From: Lotus japonicus
Lineage: Eukaryota > Streptophyta > Magnoliopsida > Fabales > Fabaceae
NCBI RefSeq assembly: GCF_012489685.1
Contig: NC_080042.1
Span: 20,288,150-20,352,149, forward strand
Length of the DNA stretch: 64,000 bases
Direction of reading: 5' to 3'
The translations under genes and the position numbers were made by a program. The notes under the pieces were generated by a model that was not told the origin of the DNA, searched no databases, and saw only the letters and a program-made list of their open reading frames with translations. Of this stretch, positions 31,454-41,545 are shown in pieces (the first letter of the stretch is position 1; every line of letters starts with the position of its first letter).

Positions 31454-31936
31454 TTAGGAGTGCTGTGGTGTGCTCCTCTAGTCAGGATTAGGGTAGGAGT
31501 AGCGTTGTGGCTTTGGTCTTCAGTTTCTCATTTTGGGGCAGGGTAGGTCCCCGACCTTTAGCTTTTTGTGTGGTTCTCTTTACGGGAATCACAGAGAGTT
31601 GGTCGGACTAGGAGGTCTTCGGGCTGTTTTTGGGCTGACCTACTTTCGTTGGGAGGACTGTATTCTGAATACTTGACCTTTCATTTTGGTTTGTACATAT
31701 TTGCCCACGGGCACTACTTTCCCGTCACTGGAGGTTACTCGTGACGTGGCATGCTACTTACAGTGGGGGCTGTAAATATATCTGTACATTAGTCATGTTT
31801 ATCTTTCGTCGATGAGTCTTTATTTCGACAAGCCTTTTATTTACTTAAAACAATATCGAAAAAAAAATATTCACGTTTTTACGCTTTGTTTTCTTTTTGG
31901 TTACTAAAGTGACGCCACCGAAATCGGGGTGTTACA

Positions 31937-32250
31937 AGCAATATGTTAGGGAGCAGACTAGAGAACTGTGTAAGCATAGGTAAGTAATGACCCAACCACA
32001 ACTCTAACTAAAACAATGCATGATCAAACAGAAAAATGAAGATCTATAAAGAGAAAATATGCTAAAAATGCATGAATTAACTTAAAGGAAAGAGATACAC
32101 CTCCTCTCCAAGTCAAGCATGGAGGCTATTGAGTTGCATGCTCTCTCTTCCTGCAAGATAAAACAACCAAACAAACAAAATAAAGCAGTCATGGTTGTCT
32201 CCCAAGCAGCCCTAAGTTATAGTCCTAGGTGGACTCTCCTTCCTTTGGTG
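31937..32250 (-). other. 3' noncoding region of L
   Basis: No supportable ORF. The minus strand contains GCTGCTTGGGAGACAACC, close to the CTTGGGAGGCAACC motif I associate with the region after pol in Athila-type elements. That places a deletion between this and the gag-like piece at 32251. Confidence 0.5.
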
Positions 32251-34622
32251 TTAGGGAGGAAATTCATTACCATCAATCTTCCTTCCACATGTGCAAGGTA
32301 GAAACCTTGCACAAAACCTTTGGATCAACTCCTCCCAAGAGAGGGTATCATCTAAACCATCAAACCAAATCCTTGCTTCCCCCTTCAGGGAGTGAGGGAA
32401 GAGCTTAATCTTAAGCTCATCACTAGTCACACCTTCCATCTTTACAAGGTGACTAGCTTGTGTGAACCGGGCCATGTGGGCTTGGAAATTCTCATCTTTA
32501 GACCCCTCGTACTTGTTTTCACTAACAAGATTTATGAGAGCTTGATTGAGCTCAACATCTTCTTCCTTCACTTTAAGGGTATCTTTTGATGACCTGGACA
32601 AGCTTTTGATCACATCACAAACAAAATCATCATTAAGGTTAGTTTGCAAATTAGGATTGAAAACCGAAAACTTTACCTTGTCCTTACCAACTCTGAGAAT
32701 GAGCTGACCCTTATCAACATCAATCTTAGCCCTGCCAGTGGCTAAGAAGGGTCGGCCTAGAATGAGAGCAATCTTGGCATCCTCCTCCATGTCCAACACC
32801 ATAAAGTCCACAGGGAACACATACTTGTCCACCTTCACCATCACATCCTCAACAATCCCATATGGTGTTTTCAGGGATCTATCCGCCATTTGTAAGGAGA
32901 GCATAGTCGGGGTGACCTCTTCTAGATTTAACCTCCTGATCATACTAGGCGGCATCAAGTTGATGCTCGCTCCCAAATCACACAATGCTTCAACCTCCGA
33001 CAAACCCTCAATCTCAACCGGAATAGTGAAGCTTCCGGGATCTCTCCTCTTCCTTGGCATTTTCTTTTGCAAGATTGCACTACATTCTTCGGTCAATATC
33101 ACCGTCTCATCAACCTCCTTCAACTTCCTTCTCTTACTTCAAATGTCCTTCATGAACTTAGCATAGATAAGCATTTTTCCAAAGCATCAGAAAAAGGGAT
33201 ATTGATATGGAGTTTCTTAAAAACATCCATAAATTTTGAAAACTTTTTATCCAAATTATTTTTAGTCAATGCTTTAGGAAATGGAGCTTTGCCAAGTTCA
33301 GGAATAAGATCATTCGTCACTCTAGTTTTAATAGGAACATTCACTTCCTCCTCAACTATTCCTCGTTTTTTCTCCCTCTGCTTTCTTTTCTAACCCATTC
33401 AACACTCTACCACTTCTAGTAGTCATAGCAGAAGCACTTTCTTGTTCGGGATTGGAGATAGTATCGAAAGGAAATTTACCTTGAGGCCTTTCGGCAATTT
33501 GCTTGGCCAGCTGGCGAAGTTGGTTCTCCAAGTTCTTGATAGCCGCCTCTTGGTTCTTATAGTTTTTCTCCGTGCGGTTGATGTAGCTCTCCAATAGCTC
33601 CTCTAAGCTCTTCTTGCCACCACCATATTCACCAACTTGCTCTTGGACTTGTTGAGATAGTATAGAGCTTTGACCTCGGAAACCTTGATTGGGGAATTGC
33701 CTTTGAAAGTTTTCCCCTTGTCCTTTATTGCCTTGCTCCCTCCAAGAGAAGTTGGGTTGGTTTCTCCATCTCGGATGGTAAGTATTAGAGGTCGGGTCGT
33801 TTCTCATTTGACCCATAGCTTTGACCTCTTCATCCTCACTAGTCATGGTACAAAGTTCACTAACATGAGGCCCTACAATAGTCACACACTCCACTTTGGC
33901 TACACTAGCACCGACCACCTTGGTCGCCTTTATGTGCTTTTGAATCTCCGCCATTTGTTCCGAGAGTTGCTTGTTGGAGGCCATGAGCTTGTCATAAGCT
34001 TCGGCTTCAAACACACTCCTTCGGGTTTGGCGATCATTTTCAGAGTTCATGGCTCTCACTGCCATCTTTTCTATCAAGTCATACCCCGCTTGTGGGGGAA
34101 GAGCATCGAACTCTCCATTAGAAGCCGCGTCCAAGCCCAACCTTCAAGAGTAATGTATACCATCATAAAACTTTGCAACTAGTTCGGCTTGGGAAAGGTT
34201 GTGTTGGGGAAATTTCCTCAAGAGCTTCTTGAAACGCTCCCATGCTTCATAGAGATTCTCTGCATTTTGAGCAAAGGCCATGATGTTATTTTTCAGCTTC
34301 CTCAAAAGAACTCTTAGGAAGAACCTTATTGTGAATTTTTCCGCTAAGTCTTCCCAAGTAGTGATGCTCCCTTGAGGTTGTGAATTCAGCAACTCCTCAG
34401 CCGTGTCCCTCAAAGAAAATGGAAACAAGCTCAACCGGATTGCATCTGTAGGAATGTTGTTCACCCGGTAAGTATTGCAATTCCGGATGAACCGCTCCAT
34501 GTGATCATGTGGATCTTCCAAAGCACCTCCACCGTATTGTCTTTGGCTCACCAAGTTGATGAATATCGGTCTCAACTCAAAGTTTCTAATCTGCAAGTGT
34601 ACAGAACTTGAGCGCCCCAGCT
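32251..34622 (-). pseudogene. gag-protease of L (Athila-like), broken and rearranged
   Basis: Gag region: GGALEDPHDHMERFIRNC, LFPFSLRDTAEELLNSQP, then a TGA stop (34144-34146) where the frame otherwise continues into GLDAASNGEFDALPPQAGYD, typical of Athila/Cyclops Gag. A Gln-rich linker follows, with a frameshift near 33350. The protease (33123-32690) has DLGASINLMP and ILGRPFLATG. The same frame then runs straight into a second capsid-like segment (NFQAHMARFTQASHL, LFPHSLKGEARIWFDG) instead of RT, which is out of the normal order and implies a deletion or recombination between two gag-bearing sequences. It would have encoded Gag and an aspartic protease; it is non-functional. Confidence 0.8.
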
Positions 34623-34764
34623 TGTAAGACCAAGATTTGGTTCTGTGTACATCTCTAGGTTTTGATGATAACAAGTATATATTTTGTGTATGAATAACTT
34701 TGGTACTCTAACGTTTTTCTTTTGTGTGCTTGACAAACAGGTTCTAATTTTGATTGAAAGTGGT

Positions 34765-35735
34765 ATTCATCAGAAGTCAAAGACCAAAATGTTGACCAAC
34801 AAACCGCTTCTACACTCACTATTGAAATTCTGGCACACGAGGACAGATGTTCTACCAGATGTCTAAGACATCTTGTACAACATGATACACAACAGTTAAT
34901 TGAATATGCAATATAAAGAACATAAACAGAAACAAGACACAAGGGATTGTTAACCCAGTTCGGTGCAAAATCACCTACGTCTGGAGGGTTTTCACCCAAG
35001 AGAAATATAATCAACTATTCAGAGAAATTGTACACAAAAGGTCTTAACTGAACTGCCACAGTTCACAGCCTTTTCTACCTATCTCTACAAGTGATTATTA
35101 CTTAGTCCTCCCCCTAAGTATGAGAGCCCCTCTCACTTTCTCTCAATCACTGCCACAGTGATTCAAAAGCTCAAAACAAGAGACATATCTCATGATCAAA
35201 CAACAAAAACATAACTCTCAGCAAAAGAATCAACACATGAATATGCTGAGAGAACAACAAGTGTGAACACAGACAAGAGTAAACCCTAGTTTGACTCAAC
35301 AGAAGCTCTCTACCTAAACACTAGGTTTCGGTCTTCATATATAGCAGTCATCCAGGCCTTGTCCTCGATGGGCTTGGACGAGCAAAGGTCCACACAACAC
35401 GCAGGGAGTTACCAGGAAACAAATCTGCAGAAAAGTCTTCAATAAAAAGTTTCCTTTTCCTGAAATAAAACTCCCACAAAATCCTCAGATGAAATCATTG
35501 AAACTGATTTGATCACATAGAATATAATCCTTGAACAGCGCATAGAAGCTTCCAGAAATACCCTAGCTTGATCACCAAGTAATCAAAACGAAGCTTCACA
35601 GAAAACCTAGCCAACTCATTGCAGCTTTTGCAGGGACAGATGTCGCAGGCAAGATGTTGTGACAACGGGTCCGACATGTTGGCCAAAAACTTAACTTAGC
35701 TAAAATGCATACAACATAACAATGGAACAACAACT
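34765..35735 (-). mobile_element. probable reverse copia-type LTR inside S (edges uncertain)
   Basis: About 1 kb absent from the related LTR of B. On the minus strand it has a TATA-like CTATATATGAAG (near 35335), a CCAGACGTAGGTG..CACCGAACTGGG block and CTTGTGTCTTG, an arrangement I associate with copia LTR R/U5 regions. I found no clean TG..CA ends or target duplication, so both the edges and the solo-LTR status are uncertain. Confidence 0.4.
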
Positions 35736-36205
35736 ATGTTCTGATTAACGGTAGTTCATTGCTTCAGATGTTCTGAAGATAAAAGCTCTGATGTGGGTTC
35801 TGAAGATTCAAGTGCTGAAAACCAGAAGTTCTGAGTGAATGGTCAAAAACTCTGAAGACTTGAAGATTCTGAAGACCCAAAGAAAGCTGGCTCTAAAGAC
35901 CAAGTGCTTCTACTCTGAAGACCAGGAGTTCTGTAGGGAACGGTCCAGATGCTGAAGACTTGAAGTTCTGAAGATCCAAGCATCCTCGTGACTCTGATTA
36001 GAAGCTTCACAAGTTCACATTTGAAGCGCCTCTGAAGATCATAAGTCAAATGTAAAAGGAAAAGGGTCACTATCAAATAGTACAATCGCAGTGTACTATC
36101 CTGACCACCACCTAACAAGGATTAGCCATTGTACGATTTGGAAATTCCAGATGTACCCTCCAACGGATAGAATTTCCTAACGGAAAAATCTCTCAAGGCT
36201 TGAAG

Positions 36206-36213
36206 TATATAAA
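36206..36213 (+). promoter_or_regulatory. TATA box of LTR S
   Basis: TATATAAA in GAAGTATATAAAGGATG, homologous to 16318 in the LTR of B. Confidence 0.65.
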
Positions 36214-38782
36214 GGATGAAGAAAGGAAGAAAATGGTAAGAAACTTATTGCATACAATCTACACTCAGCGAATACCTTAGCAATCATTTTCTTCATTGTT
36301 TTAAATCTGTTTACACCTTGCTTGTTTTAGAAGCACTCTTTGTAAACCTAAACTTTGATCATATTGTTTGTATTCCTTAAGGGACCTAAACTTGTGTGTC
36401 TTAGTGGTTGCTAGTTCTTAGGTGTGTTAGTCAATGAGCAAGTTGTTCTAGTGTAGTTGTAACAACCTTTGATTAGTGGATTGTCTTCATTCAACGAAGG
36501 AAGAAATCACCATAACAGGTGGACTGGACGTAGCTTGAGTGTAAGACCCGGTTTTATGGCATACTATTTTAATAATATTATTTAATAATATTTTGTGAAT
36601 TACTTGAGCTATGTGTGATTTTATGTCTTTTTAAAAAGTGATTGATTATTAGAGGCAATATTAAGTCTTAGAAACCTCTAGACTTTGATGCATGCGACGA
36701 TACGAGCGTTTTGACTATAATATTGTTAGGGTTCGGCGACGGCGAGTTTGAGGTCAAAATCGGCCCGACAGTAGCGATGAGTCGGCGAATCGAGTCGACG
36801 AAGAAGATTTCGTGGGCCGCAACTTATGGGGAGGTGCTGGGCATGATTTTAAGAATATTCTAAGAGAGAATATTTCTTGGTTTTATTTTTGAAGGTTTTA
36901 TTTAAATAAAATGGGGTTTTATTTAAATAAAATGCATTTAAATAATTTTAACCTATGGTTTAAAATCAAAATTAATTCTGAAAAATATTTGAGGCATCAT
37001 GGAGCTGAAGCACGAATTGTTTGAGCCAAAATCATTGATAAAGATTTTTATTTTTAAAATTTGACGTTTTGATGCATTTAGGAGGGAAATGGTGAATTTA
37101 ATGCATTAATTATTTTGAGGTTTTTATTTAAATTATTATTTTAAAAAGTTTTGGTGAAAAATCTGAGCATGAGGTGTGTGTGGTCGGCCAAACCTAGTAG
37201 AGGAAGAAAAGAAAATACTTTTGCAAATAATTTCCATTTTTAGCTAGGTTTTATGAAGGAGAGATATTAGGGATTTGATTCTTTGACTTTCTAATTGATG
37301 GGGGATTGATTTCTAATTTTTTTAAACTTTCAGGGATCTCTCCAAATCTGATTGAAAACCCTTGTGATTCAGATTTATTTATTTTAAATGATTAGAGATT
37401 TAAATGCTATTTTCTTAAGGGTTTAATTAGGAAATAAACCTAAATTTGAGGGCTGAATATGGGGAGCTTGGAAAGCTCTAGAAACCCTAATATGGGCTGA
37501 GTATTTCGTGGGTTTGGTCTGCTCCTTGAGGAGAAAGAAAAGCATTTAATGCTTGACTCTCACCCCTCACTGTAAATAGAGCATTTCCCCCTCTCATTTC
37601 TTCACACCAAGAGCTCTCCTCTCCTCTGCATTTGCGTGAGCTCTCTCTCCCTCTCTTGTCTTTCTTTTATTTTTCTTGTTCTTAGGTTAGTTAGTTAGTT
37701 TCTAAGGCTTGAGCAAGGTCATTCTCAATATGCTCTGTGGTTGCAGCTTAAGCTGATCTGCCAAATCCAGAAGAGAATGATTTTAATCAAGTTGCTTAGA
37801 AATGTTTATCTATATGAGGGTTTTCTTAAAGAAGTTCTTGATGTTCTTATTTTGTTCTTATGACCTTCAAAGAAAGGATTTTATAAAGGAGGTTTTGATC
37901 TTGGGAGGATTGAATCTATGCGAAAATTATGTTTTTCTTCGAAAGTTCTTCAAGTGTTCTTATGATCTTCAAGCAAAATGTTTTAGAAAAGAATGTTTGA
38001 TCTTATGAAAGAAATGATTTTGGATTTGCAAGGTTTTTGGGGGGAATTTCGTGATCAACAAGGGGATGGGCTTATGATCGATTTGATTGTCCGATTAGTA
38101 ACGTTACTCTGTCCGTTCGTTTGTAGGAAATTTCCAAGTGTAGACCTAGCTTCAAGGAGCAACCCGAGACTTCTAGGAAAGCGTACCTTTGAGGTAAGGG
38201 CACTTCGTGTAACACCCCACTTTTCGTTATTAGGTTATTTATTATTTTATCTTAATTATTATTATGCTATATGGTATTTTGATAATTTATGCGATTTAAT
38301 TAGATGATTATGTGATTTAATTAGATGATAAGGTCATTAAGTGATTTTATTAGATAATTAAGTTATTATGTGATATAGATAAATAAGGGTTTTAGGTTTT
38401 AAGTGAGTAGTTGGGAGTGGGGCACATTGTATGATTATTTAAGGGTTATGAGAGAATTAAAAAGAGAGAAATCAGAAAACTAGGATTAGAGAAGCAGCAG
38501 AATAGAGAAACACGTGAAAGGTGAAGGAGAGGAGAAAAGGTGGAGAAAACCTAGAATTTGATCTTCAAGAAGAAAAGGGTCAAGGAGGCTTTGTACCGGT
38601 GTCATAGAAGGTAAGGGTTTGAATTTACCTTGTATAATTGTAGTATAACAGAGGTTGAGTTTAACATGAAGGAACCCCCAAATTCTTTGAAAATTCAGAA
38701 CTGAGAGATTGTGTTGAGTGTTAACATGTGGTGAGCAAAATTGATTTTGAGCGAAATTAAGGTTATGAGAAAAATTGGGTTC

Positions 38783-39320
38783 TGTTTCTGCCCGCAGATA
38801 CCCTAACAGTCCGTGTTGTAGAGAGCATAACTCTCTCTACAGAATTCCAAATTGAGTGAAACCAATTTTGTATGAAAGCTAACTCATAGGGTTATGTTGG
38901 GTAATATTTTAATAATCTTGCGATTTCTGGTTCAATACCAGAATCATCTGCAAGTTCACTCTGTTTCTGCCCGAAGACACCCTAGTAGCCTGTGTTGTAG
39001 AGCGCATAACTCTCTCTAAAGAATTCCGAATTGAGTGAAACTAATTTTTTATGAAAGCTAACTCATAGGGTTATATTGGATAATATTTTCATAATTTTTG
39101 GATTTCTGGTTCAATACCAGAATTATCTGCAAGTTCACTTTGTTTTGCTCGCAGACACCCTAACAGCCTGTGCTGTAGAGAGCACAACTCTCTCTACAGA
39201 ATTTCAAATTGAGTGAAACCAATTTTATATGAAAGCTAACGTATAAGGCTATGTTTGGTAAAATTTTCATAATTGTTGGAGTGCTCGTTTAGTACCAGAA
39301 TTATATGCAAGTTTTCTATG
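38783..39320 (+). repeat. three ~179 bp tandem repeats in G LTR 1
   Basis: Successive copies begin near 38783, 38962 and 39140, with TGTTT.TGC.CGCAGA.ACCCTA starts. Each holds the inverted repeat TGTAGAGAG..CTCTCTACA or a decayed form. The same array in LTR 2 spans about 45350-45895. Confidence 0.8.
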
Positions 39321-40209
39321 TTTCTGCTTATTTCTGGGATTGATTCTGAAACTGGTTCTAGTAATTGATATGAGACATTTGATGATTTTGTGTTGCTATT
39401 TTGTCAGTGGAATAGTGAATGATTTGATAATTATATTGAAGTGTTATTTTGTGCAATTTTGGTGTGATTTCCGTTATGGAATTTGGTGAGAAAATATGTT
39501 ATATATTTGGGGCTGGAGTGGTCTCAAATTGCATGTTTTAATTTATGAGTTTTTGCACGAAATACACTTCATTTAGTCAAGAGGCAACGTGTCGGTTTTC
39601 ATCGGAAAACTGAGGTTTGTCCCAGAACTGGAGTGGTTCTGGAAGTCTGGCGTGGACTTCATTGGTGGTTAACTGTCTGGAGTGGACACGGTGTTACCGC
39701 TAAGGTTAACAATTGGTACCTGTAACACCCCGATTTCGGTGGCGTCACTTTAGTAACCAAAATAAACTTAATGCGGAAAAACGTGAATATTTTTTTTTTC
39801 GATAATAACTAAGACTAGACGGAATTAAATAAAACCCAACAATAATAAAAATCAGCACTAATATACAATATATAAACAGCCCCCGCTGTAGTAGTAACCT
39901 CGTCACGAGTAAACCTCCAGTGACGGAAAGAAAAGTGTAACGCCCGAAGGCAATATATACAAACCAAATGAAAAGGGTGAAGTACCCGCAACACCATCCC
40001 TCAAAACTGAGAATCAGCTGACCCAATGGCATGAAAATAAGACCTCCTAAGTCCAACCAACTCTCTGTGATTCCCGTAAGGAAACCACACAAAAAGCTAT
40101 AGGCGGATCTACCCTGTCCCCTAAGTAACAAATGAAGCAAGACTGTCAGAGCTAAAACTCTACTCCTACACTAATCCTAACTCGAGGAGCTCATACCAAC
40201 ACTCAAAAC

Positions 40210-40689
40210 CTATGTGCTAGCATGATCGTCGTCTGAATCAGAATCCAGAACGACCAAGTCTACTAACCCTATCCGTCCTCCCCTCGCAACCGCAGTGCGC
40301 TCCGATGCTGGACTCACGGGCTTAGGGCCCGAACCCTGATCATCAATGATCGCAACAGAGGGTGCAATAGACCCTGCCGAAGGCACTCCCACTGGAATCT
40401 CCTCTGAGGGATCCTCCTCCTCTGAAGATGACGGTGGCGGTGGTGCTCCTCCGAATCCTGGTCCGCAGTGAACGCTCGGTGGCAAGTTGAAGCTGATAGA
40501 GCATCGCCTCAACACTCCTGACCTCAAGAGTCCTCCACTATCCACGTGGTCCTCCATGATACGCCCCGAATACGTCGCTCGATGGCTCGCGGGGTCAACC
40601 ACCCACGACCCGGGGTCGTCCTGATCGATCATCTCATACCTAATCCCCCCCGAAGGGTGGACCATGGTGAACCAATCCGCAATATTCAT
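40210..40689 (-). CDS. LTR ORF of Tk5: intact 159-residue acidic protein
   Basis: On the minus strand the ATG at 40689 directly follows CAG. The frame is open for 159 codons; the longer open frame upstream (to 40866) belongs to the predicted intron. Residues 1-75 (MNIADWFTMVHPSGGIRYEM, GSWVVDPASHRATYSGRIME, VLRRCSISFNLPPSVHCGPG) closely match Tk3. The middle (PPPPSSSEEEDPSEEIPVG and a variable part) differs in length. The end VDLVVLDSDSDDDHAST repeats the hydrophobic-acidic motif. Differences between Tk3 and Tk5 sit mainly in the linker, as expected if the two ends were under protein-level constraint. No known domain. Being intact inside a solo LTR inside another element, it may be recent. 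Confidence 0.6.
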   Translation of the reverse strand: MNIADWFTMVHPSGGIRYEMIDQDDPGSWVVDPASHRATYSGRIMEDHVDSGGLLRSGVLRRCSISFNLPPSVHCGPGFGGAPPPPSSSEEEDPSEEIPVGVPSAGSIAPSVAIIDDQGSGPKPVSPASERTAVARGGRIGLVDLVVLDSDSDDDHAST

Positions 40690-41357
40690 CTGACAAAAGG
40701 CGTTGTCCGCCAAAACACACACAGAAGACGCGAGGGTCAACTCTAAAGAACTATGTAGATAATAAACCCAATAGGTACAAGTAATAGATAGCCACTTAGG
40801 CTTATAGCTAGAGATGTCATTCCTAGGGTTGCATGTTCCACAATAACATAAACGCAATAATAGCAATTAGCATGTTCCAAATAGGTTTAACAATTACCAA
40901 TCACACTCAACAATTAAATTAGTATGCATGTTGCATGATATGTATGCAGGTTAACCCAGTCAACCAATATGCAATCCGGAACGGATGGACATCAACGGAT
41001 TAGCCCTTCACCAGCCACGGTGGTGCCATTTCGGCCCGCGTGCCTCTTACTCCAACAACAACGGTAGTCAGATCAGCCGTAACCCGTAGGTCTGCCATTT
41101 CGGTCTGCTACAAGAGACGTCTACAGACGCTCTATCACGGAAATCCGGGTCTTATGACCATTTTGGAATCCGACGAGGTCCAGAGTACGTCCTGTGTTAA
41201 TACCCCATTAATGTTGCATGAATGCAGGATGATTAGTCAAACAACGTCTCCGTCCTCACTCGACACGTCGCCACGTGTTCTAGGTAAATTAAAGTCTCTA
41301 AAATCTTACCCTAAGGCAAAGTCGATTCTGCGACAAAAGACACACTTCACAACACAC

Positions 41358-41545
41358 ATAGCTGCTCCAACAGCACAAGAGTATCACATACTCGGGAACT
41401 AACGGTTCCCCGGACTTATCCCCAGGATAGCCCCACAACATAGCTGCTCCAACAGCACAACAACAAACGCTGCTCCAACAGCACAACAACCAACGCTGCT
41501 CCAACAGCACAACAACAAACGCTGCTCCAACAGCACAACAACGAC
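41358..41545 (-). repeat. hairpin cluster and GCTGCTCC minisatellite in Tk5
   Basis: Plus-strand order: GAGTAT-cac-ATACTC, GGGAAC-taac-GGTTCCC, TATCC-cca-GGATA, then about five copies of the GCTGCTCCAACAGCACAAC unit with TGCT/AGCA. The first three correspond in order and type to the Tk3 hairpin module. Confidence 0.75.

Larger units (their letters stand above)
16837..31936 (+). mobile_element. Tk3: forward Tekay-like chromovirus with about 4 kb LTRs
   Basis: Components: the remaining part of the 5' LTR (to 23216), a Met-tRNA primer site, one gag-pol frame (broken), a polypurine tract and a complete 4054 bp 3' LTR. The integrase ends in a chromodomain-like module and the 3' noncoding end (TTTCGAGGTCGAAACTTTC) is of chromovirus type. 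The left end of the element is cut off from view by copia element B. At the right the element abuts Athila-like element L (31937), with AGCAA as the candidate target duplication. Confidence 0.92.
27883..31936 (+). repeat. 3' LTR of Tk3 (complete)
   Basis: 4054 bp, from TGTGAGACCC to GGGGTGTTACA. It carries the fullest set of features: TATA (28589), donor (29436|29437), hairpin module (30068-30295), acceptor (31000|31001), intact LTR ORF (31001-31453) and downstream hairpins (31702-31775). The last 35 bp (GGTTACTAAAGTGAC through CGGGGTGTTACA) are shared with all Tekay-like LTRs here. Confidence 0.95.
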
